Assembly: GCF_900112845.1 (NCBI RefSeq)
Contig: NZ_FONG01000016.1
Span: forward strand, 124,001 to 188,000
DNA from: Actinacidiphila alni
GTDB taxonomy: Bacteria > Actinomycetota > Actinomycetes > Streptomycetales > Streptomycetaceae
Length of the DNA: 64,000 nt
Direction of reading: 5' to 3'
Shown here one piece after another: positions 44,101-52,601 of this stretch. Both the position numbers and the translations under genes were made by a program. Below the pieces are notes generated by a model. That model searched no databases. It was given only the letters and a program-made list of their open reading frames with translations, and was not told the origin of the DNA. Positions within the stretch are counted from its first letter, which is position 1. Each line of letters opens with the position of its first letter.

Positions 44101-46917
44101 TCAGCGCTCGTAGGGGGAGGGGACCGGGAAGTACGCGCTCAGGAAGGCGCGCAGCACCCGGTCCTGCTCCTCCACCGGCACCTCGGCGTCGGCGGACTCA
44201 CCGATGCAGAACACGTCCTGGTGGCGCGAGGTGAGCAGCCGGGTGAGCTGCTTGTGGTGCAGATAGTCGCCGATGTCGGCGTACCCGCAGGAGATCGCGC
44301 TCGGCGTGGCCTGGCCGGTCAGGAAGCCGAAGTGGTGGTGCAGCGACGAGGTGATCGACAGGTCGGTGCGGCTGCGGAACTGATTCGCCGCCGTGGCCCG
44401 CGTCTCCTCCGGCCAGCGCTCGGCGATCTGCGCCAGCACGCTGCGCCGCAGCGGGTGCGGCGCGTGCAGGAAGCCGTGCGTGGCGACCCGCCCGAAGGCT
44501 TCCTTCAGCAGCCGGCGGTTGTTCTTCGCGGCCACGAAGTAGCCCTCGTCGTCGTCCGAGATCTCGCTGACCGGGATCGACGTCGGCGAACGGAAGAACT
44601 TCGAGGTGCCGTTGGCCTGGAAGAACGCGTCCGCGTTGAGCGGACGGCCGAAGAACACGTCGTCGTTGACGTAGAGGAAGTGCTCCGACAGGCCCTCGAT
44701 GCGGTGCAGTTGGCTCTCGATGGCGTGCGAGTTGAAGGTCGGCAGCACGTCCGGGTCGGCGAAGATCTCGCGGTGGCTGACCACCTGGATGTCCGGGTGG
44801 TCGGTGTTCAGCCAGGACGGCGTCTGGTCGTCGGTGACCAGGAAGATCTTCCGCACCCACGGCGCGTGGGTGGCCAACGACCGCAGCGAGTAGCGCAGTT
44901 CGTCGCGGTTGCGGAAGCGGACGTCACCGGCCTCGGCGCCGCTGGTGGGCAGCCCGGCCGCGGCGCGCGCGGCGTCCCTGCGCTCCCGCCAGGCCGGGTC
45001 GGTGTCGTCGACCCAGGTGTAGACGACGTCGATCGGGAAGTCGATGTCCCACATCAGGTTCTTGCCGGTGAACGCCTCGATCGAGGGGTACTCGCGCTCG
45101 CCGACGGCCAGCTTGCCGCTGGGCTCCAGGTCCGGCAGCCGCGGTCCCGCGACGGTCGCGGCGCCGGGGGTGACCCGCCAGCCGTCCTCGTCCTCGGTCC
45201 AGAACTCGATCCGGCAGCCGTACGCGGGCCCGTAGCGCAGGGTGCGGCTGTCGGAGACGGTCGGCTTGAACAGCCGTACGCCCTTGACCTCGCCGACGTT
45301 GTGCAGCCGCTCGGCGAGCACCGCGCCCGGCGCGGCCGACTTCGGCGACATCAGCTCGCCGTAGACCGGCTTGCCCGCCAGGTCTTCGGCGAGCGCGTCC
45401 AGCACCCGCTGCCCGTCCTCGGCGCGCACCGCGAGCCGGTACGCGGCCGGCGCGGTGTCGCGCAGCAGGACGTACGGGATCGAGTGGTGCTCCAGCGCGT
45501 CCGCGGCCAGTTCGAGGTTGATCCGGGCCATCTTCCACGCCGGGACGTCGTCCCTGACCTCGGCGACCCGGCCGCCGGAGCGGATCAGGCGGCCCCGGTC
45601 CTGCGCCTGGATGATGACCTCGCGGGCCTTCTGCTCCTCGTTGGACGGGGAGAGCCGGCTGACCGGCGCGGCCACCGCGAAGGTCCGGCTGCCGCCGCTC
45701 GCGATCCGGCGGGCGGCCCGGTCGGCCCGCTCGCTGAACCGCTCGGGGCTGTCGCGGCGCTCGATGAGCTTGGCGAACAGCTCCTCCCACATGCCCGAGA
45801 TCTTCTCGGCGTTGAAGCGCTCACGGGCGCCTTCGAGGGCGTTCTTGCCGTACGTGTGCCGCAGTTCGTCGTCGTCCATCAGCCGGGCCATGGCGGCGGC
45901 GTAGGAGCTGACGTCGTCGGACTGCACCATCAGACCGTCGACCTCGTGCCGCACGATCGTGGCGGGCCCGGTGAGATTGTCGAAGGCGACGACCGGCACA
46001 CCGGCCGAGAACGCCTCCAGCATCACCAGGCCGAACGCCTCCCAGCGGGACGGCATCAGCGCGATCGACGCCTTGGCCCACTCCTCGGACAGCTGCCGGG
46101 AGCGGCCCAGGATCTCCACCCGGTCGTGCAGGCCGAGCCCCTCCACCAGGCGGCGCAGCATGTTCAGCTGCGGACCGCCGCCGAAGACCCGCATCGTCCA
46201 GCCGGGACGCTCGTCGCAGATCTCCGCGAAGGCGCGGATCGCCAGATCCATGCCCTTCTCGTGCATCATGCGCGCGGCCACCATGACGACCTTGGTCTCC
46301 AGGTCGGAGCGCGGCCGGTAGCCCTCGGGCATCGCGTTGGGGATGGTGGCCAGCAGCGGCGCGGACGCGCCGAGCGACTCCTCGAACCAGTTGGTGGTCA
46401 GCTCGGTGAGCGACACCAGCGCGTCCAGCCGCGGCGCGTGGATCAGCATCGGCTCGCCCGTCGGGCCGCGCAGCTGCGAGATCCGGTGCTCCTGGTGCAG
46501 GGTCACCACCCGCGGCGGGGCCAGCTCCACCATCGCCATCATCAGCGCGGGCGTGGTGGTGATCAGGATGTCGCAGTCGAGGCGGCTGATCGCGGCCGTC
46601 ATCTCGAAGTCCGACAGCCGGTCGAAGGTGGGCTCCGCCGACGGCGGGATCAGCTCGCTGGGCTGCGAGGCGAGCGCCAGGCACTCCTCGTCGGTCAGCG
46701 AACTGGCGCGCACCGGGCGCGGGACGCTGCCCGTGCGGTCCACCAGGTAGCGCATCGGCACCGACTTGCCCTCGGTGAGGAAGGGCTCCGACTCGGTCTT
46801 GAAGACGCTGAGCACCTCGACGTCGTGCAGCGGCGCCAGATGGGCGGCCTGGGTGTAGGCGGCCATCTCGGTGCCGCCCATCGCGTCGCCCCAGGTGAGC
46901 AGAAATGTGATCTTCAT
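44101..46917 (-). CDS. fused GT4 glycosyltransferase and Stealth sugar-1-phosphate transferase
   Basis: 938 residues. Residues 1-400 are a GT4 (GT-B) transferase with a ligand pocket MGGTEMAAY near 13-21, RMMHEKGMDLAIRA and the E-x7-E end FGLVMLEAFSAGVPVV. A ~150-residue linker domain follows. The Stealth domain from about 555 has DVVYTWVD near 630, LRYSLRSLATHAPWVRKIFL, FNSHAIESQLHRIEG, VNDDVFFG and HAPHPLRRSVL. This bifunctional build could add a sugar and a sugar-phosphate in turn. ATG 46917 overlaps the upstream gene's stop (ATGA). Confidence 0.9.
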   Translation of the reverse strand: MKITFLLTWGDAMGGTEMAAYTQAAHLAPLHDVEVLSVFKTESEPFLTEGKSVPMRYLVDRTGSVPRPVRASSLTDEECLALASQPSELIPPSAEPTFDRLSDFEMTAAISRLDCDILITTTPALMMAMVELAPPRVVTLHQEHRISQLRGPTGEPMLIHAPRLDALVSLTELTTNWFEESLGASAPLLATIPNAMPEGYRPRSDLETKVVMVAARMMHEKGMDLAIRAFAEICDERPGWTMRVFGGGPQLNMLRRLVEGLGLHDRVEILGRSRQLSEEWAKASIALMPSRWEAFGLVMLEAFSAGVPVVAFDNLTGPATIVRHEVDGLMVQSDDVSSYAAAMARLMDDDELRHTYGKNALEGARERFNAEKISGMWEELFAKLIERRDSPERFSERADRAARRIASGGSRTFAVAAPVSRLSPSNEEQKAREVIIQAQDRGRLIRSGGRVAEVRDDVPAWKMARINLELAADALEHHSIPYVLLRDTAPAAYRLAVRAEDGQRVLDALAEDLAGKPVYGELMSPKSAAPGAVLAERLHNVGEVKGVRLFKPTVSDSRTLRYGPAYGCRIEFWTEDEDGWRVTPGAATVAGPRLPDLEPSGKLAVGEREYPSIEAFTGKNLMWDIDFPIDVVYTWVDDTDPAWRERRDAARAAAGLPTSGAEAGDVRFRNRDELRYSLRSLATHAPWVRKIFLVTDDQTPSWLNTDHPDIQVVSHREIFADPDVLPTFNSHAIESQLHRIEGLSEHFLYVNDDVFFGRPLNADAFFQANGTSKFFRSPTSIPVSEISDDDEGYFVAAKNNRRLLKEAFGRVATHGFLHAPHPLRRSVLAQIAERWPEETRATAANQFRSRTDLSITSSLHHHFGFLTGQATPSAISCGYADIGDYLHHKQLTRLLTSRHQDVFCIGESADAEVPVEEQDRVLRAFLSAYFPVPSPYER

Positions 46918-47906
46918 GCGTCCTCGTTGGTTCCGAAGGCGGCGCAGGCGACCGCCAGTGCGCCACTCGGCGTCAGGTGGGCGTGCACACGTGTCAGGGA
47001 GCCGCTCTCCAGCGCGATGATGCTGTACGGAGTGCGGAAGATCTGCTTGGGGTGGCGCACGTGGGTCAGCCGCCGGGCGAGCTTCAACCGGGTCCGGCCG
47101 GCCCGCAGTTGGACGTCCCAGGTGCGCTGGGTGCGCGAGCCCGCGGTCATCGCGGCCAGTGGCAGGTCGAAGGTGAAGGTGTCGCCGTCCCAGACCGGGC
47201 GGGCCGGCACTGCCTTGGTGGTGCCGCGGCGGACCGCCTCGACGGTGTACTCGCCGACCGGGTGACGGGCCGCCAGCAGCCGCCCGTGCACGGTGATCCG
47301 GTCCCAGCGCAGATCGAAGGAGACCAGCTCGGCCTGCTGGGCGGGCCCGGTCACCTTGAGCATGGCCCGGCCGTCGACCGAGCGCACCGGCCGGAAGACC
47401 GCGCCGCTGGAGGTGGAGGGGGAGGTGGGCAGCGTCGGGCCGTCCATGGTGCTGGGCGTCGGCGCGGTCAGGTCGGACCGGGTCTCCCGGCCGCCGTCGT
47501 CGGTGGTCACCACGACCAGCCGCCACACCCCGCTGTCCAGCACCAGACCGCGGCTGTCGCGCTCGGTGGGACCCGCGTGCAGCAGCGCCGTCGTCGCGGT
47601 GAGCAGCAGCGAGCCGTCCCTGCGCGGTTCCTGGACCAGGTCGAGGCTCAGCCTGCGGCCGCCGCGGATCAACTCCAGCCGGGCGGCGGCCAGTCCCTCG
47701 GGCCGGTGCGGGAAGGGCACCGCCACGTTCAGAGTGCGACCGCCGAGCACCGACAGATGTACGGTCTGCAGCAGTGGTCGCGGGCGTACTCCGGTGCCGA
47801 GCGCGGGCACGGTGTGCATCCGCTCAACCCTGCGGCGTACTCGTACCGCCGCGGAACGCGCGCGTTTGGCCGCGCCCACCGCGTAGGGCAAGAGCGAATC
47901 ACTCAC
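46914..47906 (-). CDS. unknown protein coupled to the GT4-Stealth gene
   Basis: 330 residues; not recognised. Beta-rich, with repeated short strand patterns (LDLVQEPRRDGSLLLTATTALL; GVWRLVVVTTDDGG) and no signal or membrane helix. GTG 47906 has CAGGAC at good spacing. The stop overlaps the start of the GT4-Stealth gene (ATGA), so the product is likely made in a fixed ratio with it. It may be an accessory or scaffold for the phosphoglycan enzymes. Confidence 0.8.
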   Translation of the reverse strand: MSDSLLPYAVGAAKRARSAAVRVRRRVERMHTVPALGTGVRPRPLLQTVHLSVLGGRTLNVAVPFPHRPEGLAAARLELIRGGRRLSLDLVQEPRRDGSLLLTATTALLHAGPTERDSRGLVLDSGVWRLVVVTTDDGGRETRSDLTAPTPSTMDGPTLPTSPSTSSGAVFRPVRSVDGRAMLKVTGPAQQAELVSFDLRWDRITVHGRLLAARHPVGEYTVEAVRRGTTKAVPARPVWDGDTFTFDLPLAAMTAGSRTQRTWDVQLRAGRTRLKLARRLTHVRHPKQIFRTPYSIIALESGSLTRVHAHLTPSGALAVACAAFGTNEDA

Positions 47907-48287
47907 GGTGGTCCTGACCCCCGGTTCTCGTCTCGTCTGTCGGCCGGTCCGCCGGTGCCCCGGCGGAGCGGCGGTCCGCGGGCCCGTGGTCCATGGGCCC
48001 GCGCATCGTTTCAAGGATGCCAAAGATCAGCAAGTTCACCGTTTCCTCGGTGTTTGGCTGCTTTCCACCCGGCCGTCGGACGGCAATCCGGCCCACCTCG
48101 GGCGGTGTTCCACGGGCACCGGGCGTTTCCGTCCTTTTCGGTCGGGGGTTGCGTCCGCACACGAATCTCACCCTGTGACAACGGTCACCACAAACGGAAG
48201 AAACCCCTGCCGGAAATTGTCCCTCTTGCGCTGCGGGTGGTCGAAATGATCACACGAGAGGTGAACGGAGCCGGAACGTTGGACCGA
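47907..48287. other. divergent promoter region before the PIG-L lipoprotein
   Basis: About 380 bases. A palindrome TGTGACAACGGTCACC (48174-48189, GTGAC-N4-GTCAC) is present near the rightward gene. The region 48015-48060 is AT-richer. No clear -10 is found, so promoters are not assigned. Confidence 0.35.
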
Positions 48288-50576
48288 ATGCTGGAGCCGG
48301 CAGCAACACCCGGGAACAAAGGCCCCGGCCGCCGCGCGGTGGCGGTCTCCGCGGCGGGCGCACTGGCCGCGATCGGCCTCGCCGGCTGCAGCGGCACCGC
48401 GGGCCCCTCCGCCCGGCCGCCCGCCACGCCCCCCGTCTCGTACGGCGCCCCGCCGACCGGCGGCGCGCTGCCCGCCACGGCCCGGGTCACCTTCGGCACC
48501 CCCACCGCACCGCTGGTCATGCAGGTGATGGCGCACCCCGACGACGACCTGTACTTCATGAACCCGGACACCGCCGCCGGCATCGACCGCGAGGTGCCCG
48601 TGGTCTCGGTGTACGTCACCAGCGGCGACTCCTTCGGTGTGAACCGCGCGCCCGGCCGCTCGCGCCCGCTCGCCAATGTGCCCGCGTACGTCTCGGCCCG
48701 GCAGCAGGGCCTGCGGCAGGCGTACGCCCGGATGCTCGGCGCCGAGGTCTTCACCCCGTGGACCCGCACCGCGCTGACCCTGCCCGGCGGCGGCGCCGCC
48801 GAGGTCGACACCCTCCGGCACGGCGGGCGCCGCGCCGAGCTGGTGTTCCTGCGGATCGACATGCACACCCCGGTGCGCGGCGGCGGCACCCTCGGCATCG
48901 ACAAGCTCTGGGCCAAGGACGGCACCGTCCGTACCGTGCCGCTGCCGGACGGCCCGGTGCGCGGCACCCACACCTTCGACCGGCAGTCGCTGATCGACGC
49001 CCTCGCCTTCCTGATGGCGACCTTCCGGCCGACGCTGATCCGCACGCTGGACCCGGACCCCGACATCCAGATCCACAACGCCCAGAACCCCAGGGGCAGC
49101 GACCAGGGCGGCTACTCCGACCACCGCGACCACACCGCCACCGCGCTGTTCACCTGGCGGGCGATGTCCCAGTGGACCGAGCACGCCGTCGCGAACGGCG
49201 GCCCGGCCCCGGTGTTCCTCACCGAGGCGTACCGCGGCTACTACAACCAGCGCTGGCCGCACAATCTCCCGCAAGCCGCCGTCCGCTTCAAGGCCGAGGT
49301 GCTCGATGTGTACGGCGGCAGCCCGGACTGGCACTGCGGCGACATCGGCGGCTGCGGCGACTACGGCGTCGGCCAGGGCGACGCGCTGAAGTCGCCGCGC
49401 GGCTGGGTGCGCAGCACCCACTACCGCTATCCCACCGCCGGGCCCAAGGCGGTGGCCGCCAAGGACGGCCGGCTCACCGTCTACGGCGTGCTCGGCACCC
49501 GGGCCGCCCGCTGGACCGAGACCGCGCCGGGGCGCGGCCAGTGGAACGCGCCCGAGGACCTCGGCGGCGGCCCGCTGGCCCCCGCGCTCAGCGTCGTCAC
49601 CGACAAGGAAGGCCGCCATCTGCTGTTCGGCCTGCGCTTCTCCGGTCTCGCGGGGGAGCCGGACGGCAACACCCGGGAGATCGTGCTGCTCGACCAGACG
49701 CAGCAGGAAAAGCAGGAGAAGCAGGAGAAGCAGGAGAAGCAGGGCGGGCACGGGCGGCGGCCGGGCGCGACGGGCACCGCGCTGCGGTCCGGCGCCGACC
49801 ACGCGATCCACGGCTGGCTCAGCCTCGGCAACCCCGAGGCGAATCCGGTACGCGGCCGGCGGGTCGGGCCGCCGACCGCCGTGACCGGCAAGGACGGCCG
49901 GGTGCACCTGTTCGTACGGAACGCCTCCAAGGGCCTGAGCACCCGGGTCCGTGACACCTCCGGCCGGTGGTCGCCATGGCGGAAACTGTCCGGCGGCCAG
50001 GTGCAGGAGGGCCTGGCCGCGACCGTCGACCACGACGGGCGGATCCATGTCTTCGCCGCCGGCCACCGGACGTTGCTGCAATGGACGCAGGGGAGCCCGA
50101 AGGGCGAACTCGTCGGCCGGCCGCTGCGGCAGACCGGTGTGCCGGGCGAGGTGCCCGAAGTGGTGACGGCCACCGACGGCTCGCTGCTGCTGGCCTTCCG
50201 CCGGCCCGAGACCGCAGAGATCGCGGTGGAACGCCTCGGCCCGGGCCGCGGCGGCCACTGGAAGCCGGCCGCCGCCGTACGCGACGCGGGCTTCGGCCCG
50301 GTCGCGCTGCTCGGCGGCCGGGCCGCGGTCACCGAACCGCTGCTCGCCGTGCGCGCCGACTTCGGCAACGCCCTGCTGGTGCACGGCAAGGACGGCGCCG
50401 CACCGGCCGCGGCCGGCGCGAATCCGCCCGCCGCCACGCCCTTCGCGGTCGGCCGGCCCGCGGTCCTGCCCGCGGGACACGACCGTACGGCGCTGGTGTC
50501 CTTCGGCGTGAACGCCGTCCCGGCCGTCACCCGCAGCCAGGGCATCGGCACGTACACCCAACTGGCCACGCGCTGA
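48288..50576 (+). CDS. PIG-L family deacetylase lipoprotein with propeller-like C terminus
   Basis: 762 residues. Basic N terminus (GPGRR), hydrophobic run and lipobox LAGC with lipidated Cys 34. PIG-L domain about 70-330: MAHPDDD zinc site and the SDHRDH histidines; these enzymes remove N-acetyl from GlcNAc-containing glycans. The rest (about 380-760) is a tandem Trp/Gly repeat resembling a tectonin or beta-propeller lectin (WTETAPGRGQWN, RWSPWRKLSG, LLQWTQGSPKG). Starts at ATG 48246 and GTG 48261 are possible; 48288 gives the best signal. A QEK repeat runs across residues 473-485. Confidence 0.85.
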   Translation: MLEPAATPGNKGPGRRAVAVSAAGALAAIGLAGCSGTAGPSARPPATPPVSYGAPPTGGALPATARVTFGTPTAPLVMQVMAHPDDDLYFMNPDTAAGIDREVPVVSVYVTSGDSFGVNRAPGRSRPLANVPAYVSARQQGLRQAYARMLGAEVFTPWTRTALTLPGGGAAEVDTLRHGGRRAELVFLRIDMHTPVRGGGTLGIDKLWAKDGTVRTVPLPDGPVRGTHTFDRQSLIDALAFLMATFRPTLIRTLDPDPDIQIHNAQNPRGSDQGGYSDHRDHTATALFTWRAMSQWTEHAVANGGPAPVFLTEAYRGYYNQRWPHNLPQAAVRFKAEVLDVYGGSPDWHCGDIGGCGDYGVGQGDALKSPRGWVRSTHYRYPTAGPKAVAAKDGRLTVYGVLGTRAARWTETAPGRGQWNAPEDLGGGPLAPALSVVTDKEGRHLLFGLRFSGLAGEPDGNTREIVLLDQTQQEKQEKQEKQEKQGGHGRRPGATGTALRSGADHAIHGWLSLGNPEANPVRGRRVGPPTAVTGKDGRVHLFVRNASKGLSTRVRDTSGRWSPWRKLSGGQVQEGLAATVDHDGRIHVFAAGHRTLLQWTQGSPKGELVGRPLRQTGVPGEVPEVVTATDGSLLLAFRRPETAEIAVERLGPGRGGHWKPAAAVRDAGFGPVALLGGRAAVTEPLLAVRADFGNALLVHGKDGAAPAAAGANPPAATPFAVGRPAVLPAGHDRTALVSFGVNAVPAVTRSQGIGTYTQLATR
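49704..49742 (+). repeat. 9-bp tandem repeat coding QEK
   Basis: Four 9-bp units (CAGGAAAAG, then three CAGGAGAAG) followed by CAG give QEKQEKQEKQEKQ in the loop between lipoprotein domains. A plausible slipped-strand hot spot. Confidence 0.9.
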
Positions 50577-50612
50577 CCGCTGCACGACGGCACGCCGACC
50601 CGGCTGTGCCGA

Positions 50613-50647
50613 AGGGGCGCCCGCACCTGGCCGGTGCGGGCGCCCCT
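50613..50647 (+). terminator. bidirectional hairpin between PIG-L and FG-GAP genes
   Basis: Perfect 15-bp stem (50613-50627 with 50633-50647) and a 5-base loop. It lies between two convergent genes. Confidence 0.85.
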
Positions 50648-50680
50648 CGTCATGCCGTCGTCATGCCGTCGTCATGCCGT
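50648..50680. repeat. 11-bp tandem repeat
   Basis: CGTCATGCCGT three times in a row immediately after the terminator, running up to the end of the FG-GAP gene. Confidence 0.85.
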
Positions 50681-50693
50681 CGTGCGGCGGCTT

Positions 50694-52397
50694 TCAGAAC
50701 AGGCGGCTGTAGCCGTTCCAGCCCGGGCCCTGCTTGACCGCGGTCTTGAACGAACCGGTGCCGGTCGAGCTGTAGCTGTACAGATTGCCGTTGCCGTCCA
50801 CACCGACCAGGTCGGCGCGGCCGTCACCGTCCATGTCGCCGGGCGAGGCCAGCTTGTTGTAGCGGTTCCAGCCGGGGCCGATCTTGACCTTGGACTGGAA
50901 CGGCCGGGTGCTGATGCCCGTCCCCTTGTACAGCCACAGGGTGCCGTCGGTGCCCCGCGCCACGATGTCCGCGCGGCCGTCTCCGGTCAGGTCACCGCCG
51001 CCGACGATCGCGTTGTAGGCGTTCCAGCCCGGGCCGACCAGCAGCCGGCCGGTCAGCGCGGTGCCGGTGCCCTGGCCGCGGTAGAGGTACAGATTGCCCT
51101 TGGTGTCGCGGGCCAGCAGGTCGCCCTTGCCGTCGCCGTTGAGGTCACCGGGGCCGAGGTAGATGTTGTAGCCGCCCCAGCCGGTGGCGATCGGGCTGTT
51201 CCCGGCCAGCTCCAGGTTGTAGAGGTTGGTGCCCTCCCGGAACAGCAGGTCGGCGTAGCCCTCGTCGTTCAGCGAGTTGGCGAAGCCGAAGGTGGTGTAG
51301 CCCTTCCAGCCGCCGGCGTCGCTCACCTGCTGGCGGGCGGCCAGCGTCCCGTTGTTGTTCGTGTAGTACCAGTAGAGGGTGCCGCCGGTCGACAGACCGT
51401 ACAGCTCCTTCTTGCCGAACTGCGGGTTGGAGCCCGAGTTCGCGAACAGCTCGACGTTCCAGTCCGTGCCGCTCTTCAGCTTCGGCGCGAAACCGCCGAC
51501 GCCGTTGGGCTTGTAGTAGTAGAGGTCGCCGTTCACGGTCCGGGCGAACACGTCGCCGTCGCCGATGCTGATGAGCTGGTTGTACGCGTTCCAGCCGGAG
51601 CCGATCGCGACGCGGCCCGCGTACGGTCCTGACGCCTTGCCGGTGCCGGCGTAGAAGTACAGATTGCCCTTGGTGTCGCGGGCGATCAGGTCGCTGACGC
51701 CGTCGCCGTTCATGTCACCGGGGCTGGTGAGCTGGTCGTACTGGTTCCAGCCGGGGCCGATCAGGGCCTTGCCCTTGAACGGGGCGGAAGCGTTGCCGGT
51801 GCCCTCGTAGAGGTAGAGCTGGCCGTCCGGCGTGCGGGCGACGATGTCGGCCTTGCCGTCCCCCGTGATGTCGTCGGTGGCGACGATCTTGTTGTAGACG
51901 TACCAGCCGGTGCCGGTCCACAGCGGGCCGCCGTTGGGGAAGCTCGACGCGTTGAAGAGCGAGAGCTGACCGGAGCCGGTGAGCGCCAGGATCTCGGGAC
52001 CGGCCTGGCCGTCCAGATCGCCCGGCGTGATGACGTCCTTGTAGAGGACACCGCTGCTGCTCGCCCCGAGGTCCACGTTCTTCGTGGCCAGCGAGTTGAA
52101 GTAGTGGCGGCTGTTGCCGCGGTAGAGCTCGTCGGGGTAGCCGTCCCCGTCCGGGTCGTACCGCAGCGGGGCGGCCGCCGCCGTGGTGGAGAACTGCCCG
52201 ACCTTCTTCTTCGGCAGCGTGAGCGTCGGCTGCGCCGAGGCCGGCGCCGTCGGCCGGGTGACGCGGTGGAGCTGCGGGCCGTTGTCGGCCTGCGCGGTGG
52301 TGCTCAGCGCGAGGGCGCCGAGGGCGAGTGCACCGGTGGTGCACACCGCGACGAGTCGGCGGCGCCGCGAAAGGCGCGCCGGCTGTGCGTGGGACAC
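50694..52397 (-). CDS. secreted FG-GAP/VCBS repeat protein
   Basis: 567 residues. Sec signal (SRRRRLVAVCTTGALALGALAL, AQA) at about 9-38. About seven 50-residue repeats follow, each with GD(M/L)(N/D)GDG(x)(S/A/K)DL(I/V)ARDT, a calcium loop, and ending WNxYNxL. These form a propeller such as those of integrin alpha chains and secreted carbohydrate-binding proteins. No catalytic domain is seen. I chose GTG 52397 with GGGGGG upstream; the frame also extends 57 bases upstream. Confidence 0.88.
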   Translation of the reverse strand: MSHAQPARLSRRRRLVAVCTTGALALGALALSTTAQADNGPQLHRVTRPTAPASAQPTLTLPKKKVGQFSTTAAAAPLRYDPDGDGYPDELYRGNSRHYFNSLATKNVDLGASSSGVLYKDVITPGDLDGQAGPEILALTGSGQLSLFNASSFPNGGPLWTGTGWYVYNKIVATDDITGDGKADIVARTPDGQLYLYEGTGNASAPFKGKALIGPGWNQYDQLTSPGDMNGDGVSDLIARDTKGNLYFYAGTGKASGPYAGRVAIGSGWNAYNQLISIGDGDVFARTVNGDLYYYKPNGVGGFAPKLKSGTDWNVELFANSGSNPQFGKKELYGLSTGGTLYWYYTNNNGTLAARQQVSDAGGWKGYTTFGFANSLNDEGYADLLFREGTNLYNLELAGNSPIATGWGGYNIYLGPGDLNGDGKGDLLARDTKGNLYLYRGQGTGTALTGRLLVGPGWNAYNAIVGGGDLTGDGRADIVARGTDGTLWLYKGTGISTRPFQSKVKIGPGWNRYNKLASPGDMDGDGRADLVGVDGNGNLYSYSSTGTGSFKTAVKQGPGWNGYSRLF

Positions 52398-52440
52398 ATT
52401 CCCCCCTGGGATGTGGAATAAGAGCGCAATGGGTTGCGGA

Positions 52441-52460
52441 TATTCGGCGTCCACCGAATA
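52441..52460. promoter_or_regulatory. inverted repeat TATTCGG-N6-CCGAATA
   Basis: Perfect 7-bp arms between the FG-GAP and galE genes. A second small palindrome (CCGGA-ATA-TCCGG) is at 52488-52500. Possible operators of an unknown regulator. Confidence 0.45.
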
Positions 52461-52589
52461 CCTCGCACACCTCGGTACGGCCGGGAACCGGAATATCCGG
52501 ATCCGAAAATCCGTCCGGTTCCGGTCGCGGCGAGTCTAGACCCTGTGGTATCCGACGGGCCCCCGGGTTTCGCCGCCGTCCGGCGGAAT

Positions 52590-52595
52590 TAGGAT
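52590..52595 (+). promoter_or_regulatory. -10 box of galE (TAGGAT), leaderless arrangement
   Basis: TAGGAT ends 6 bases before ATG 52602, with no ribosome site. Confidence 0.6.
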
Positions 52596-52601
52596 GGCGC
52601 C

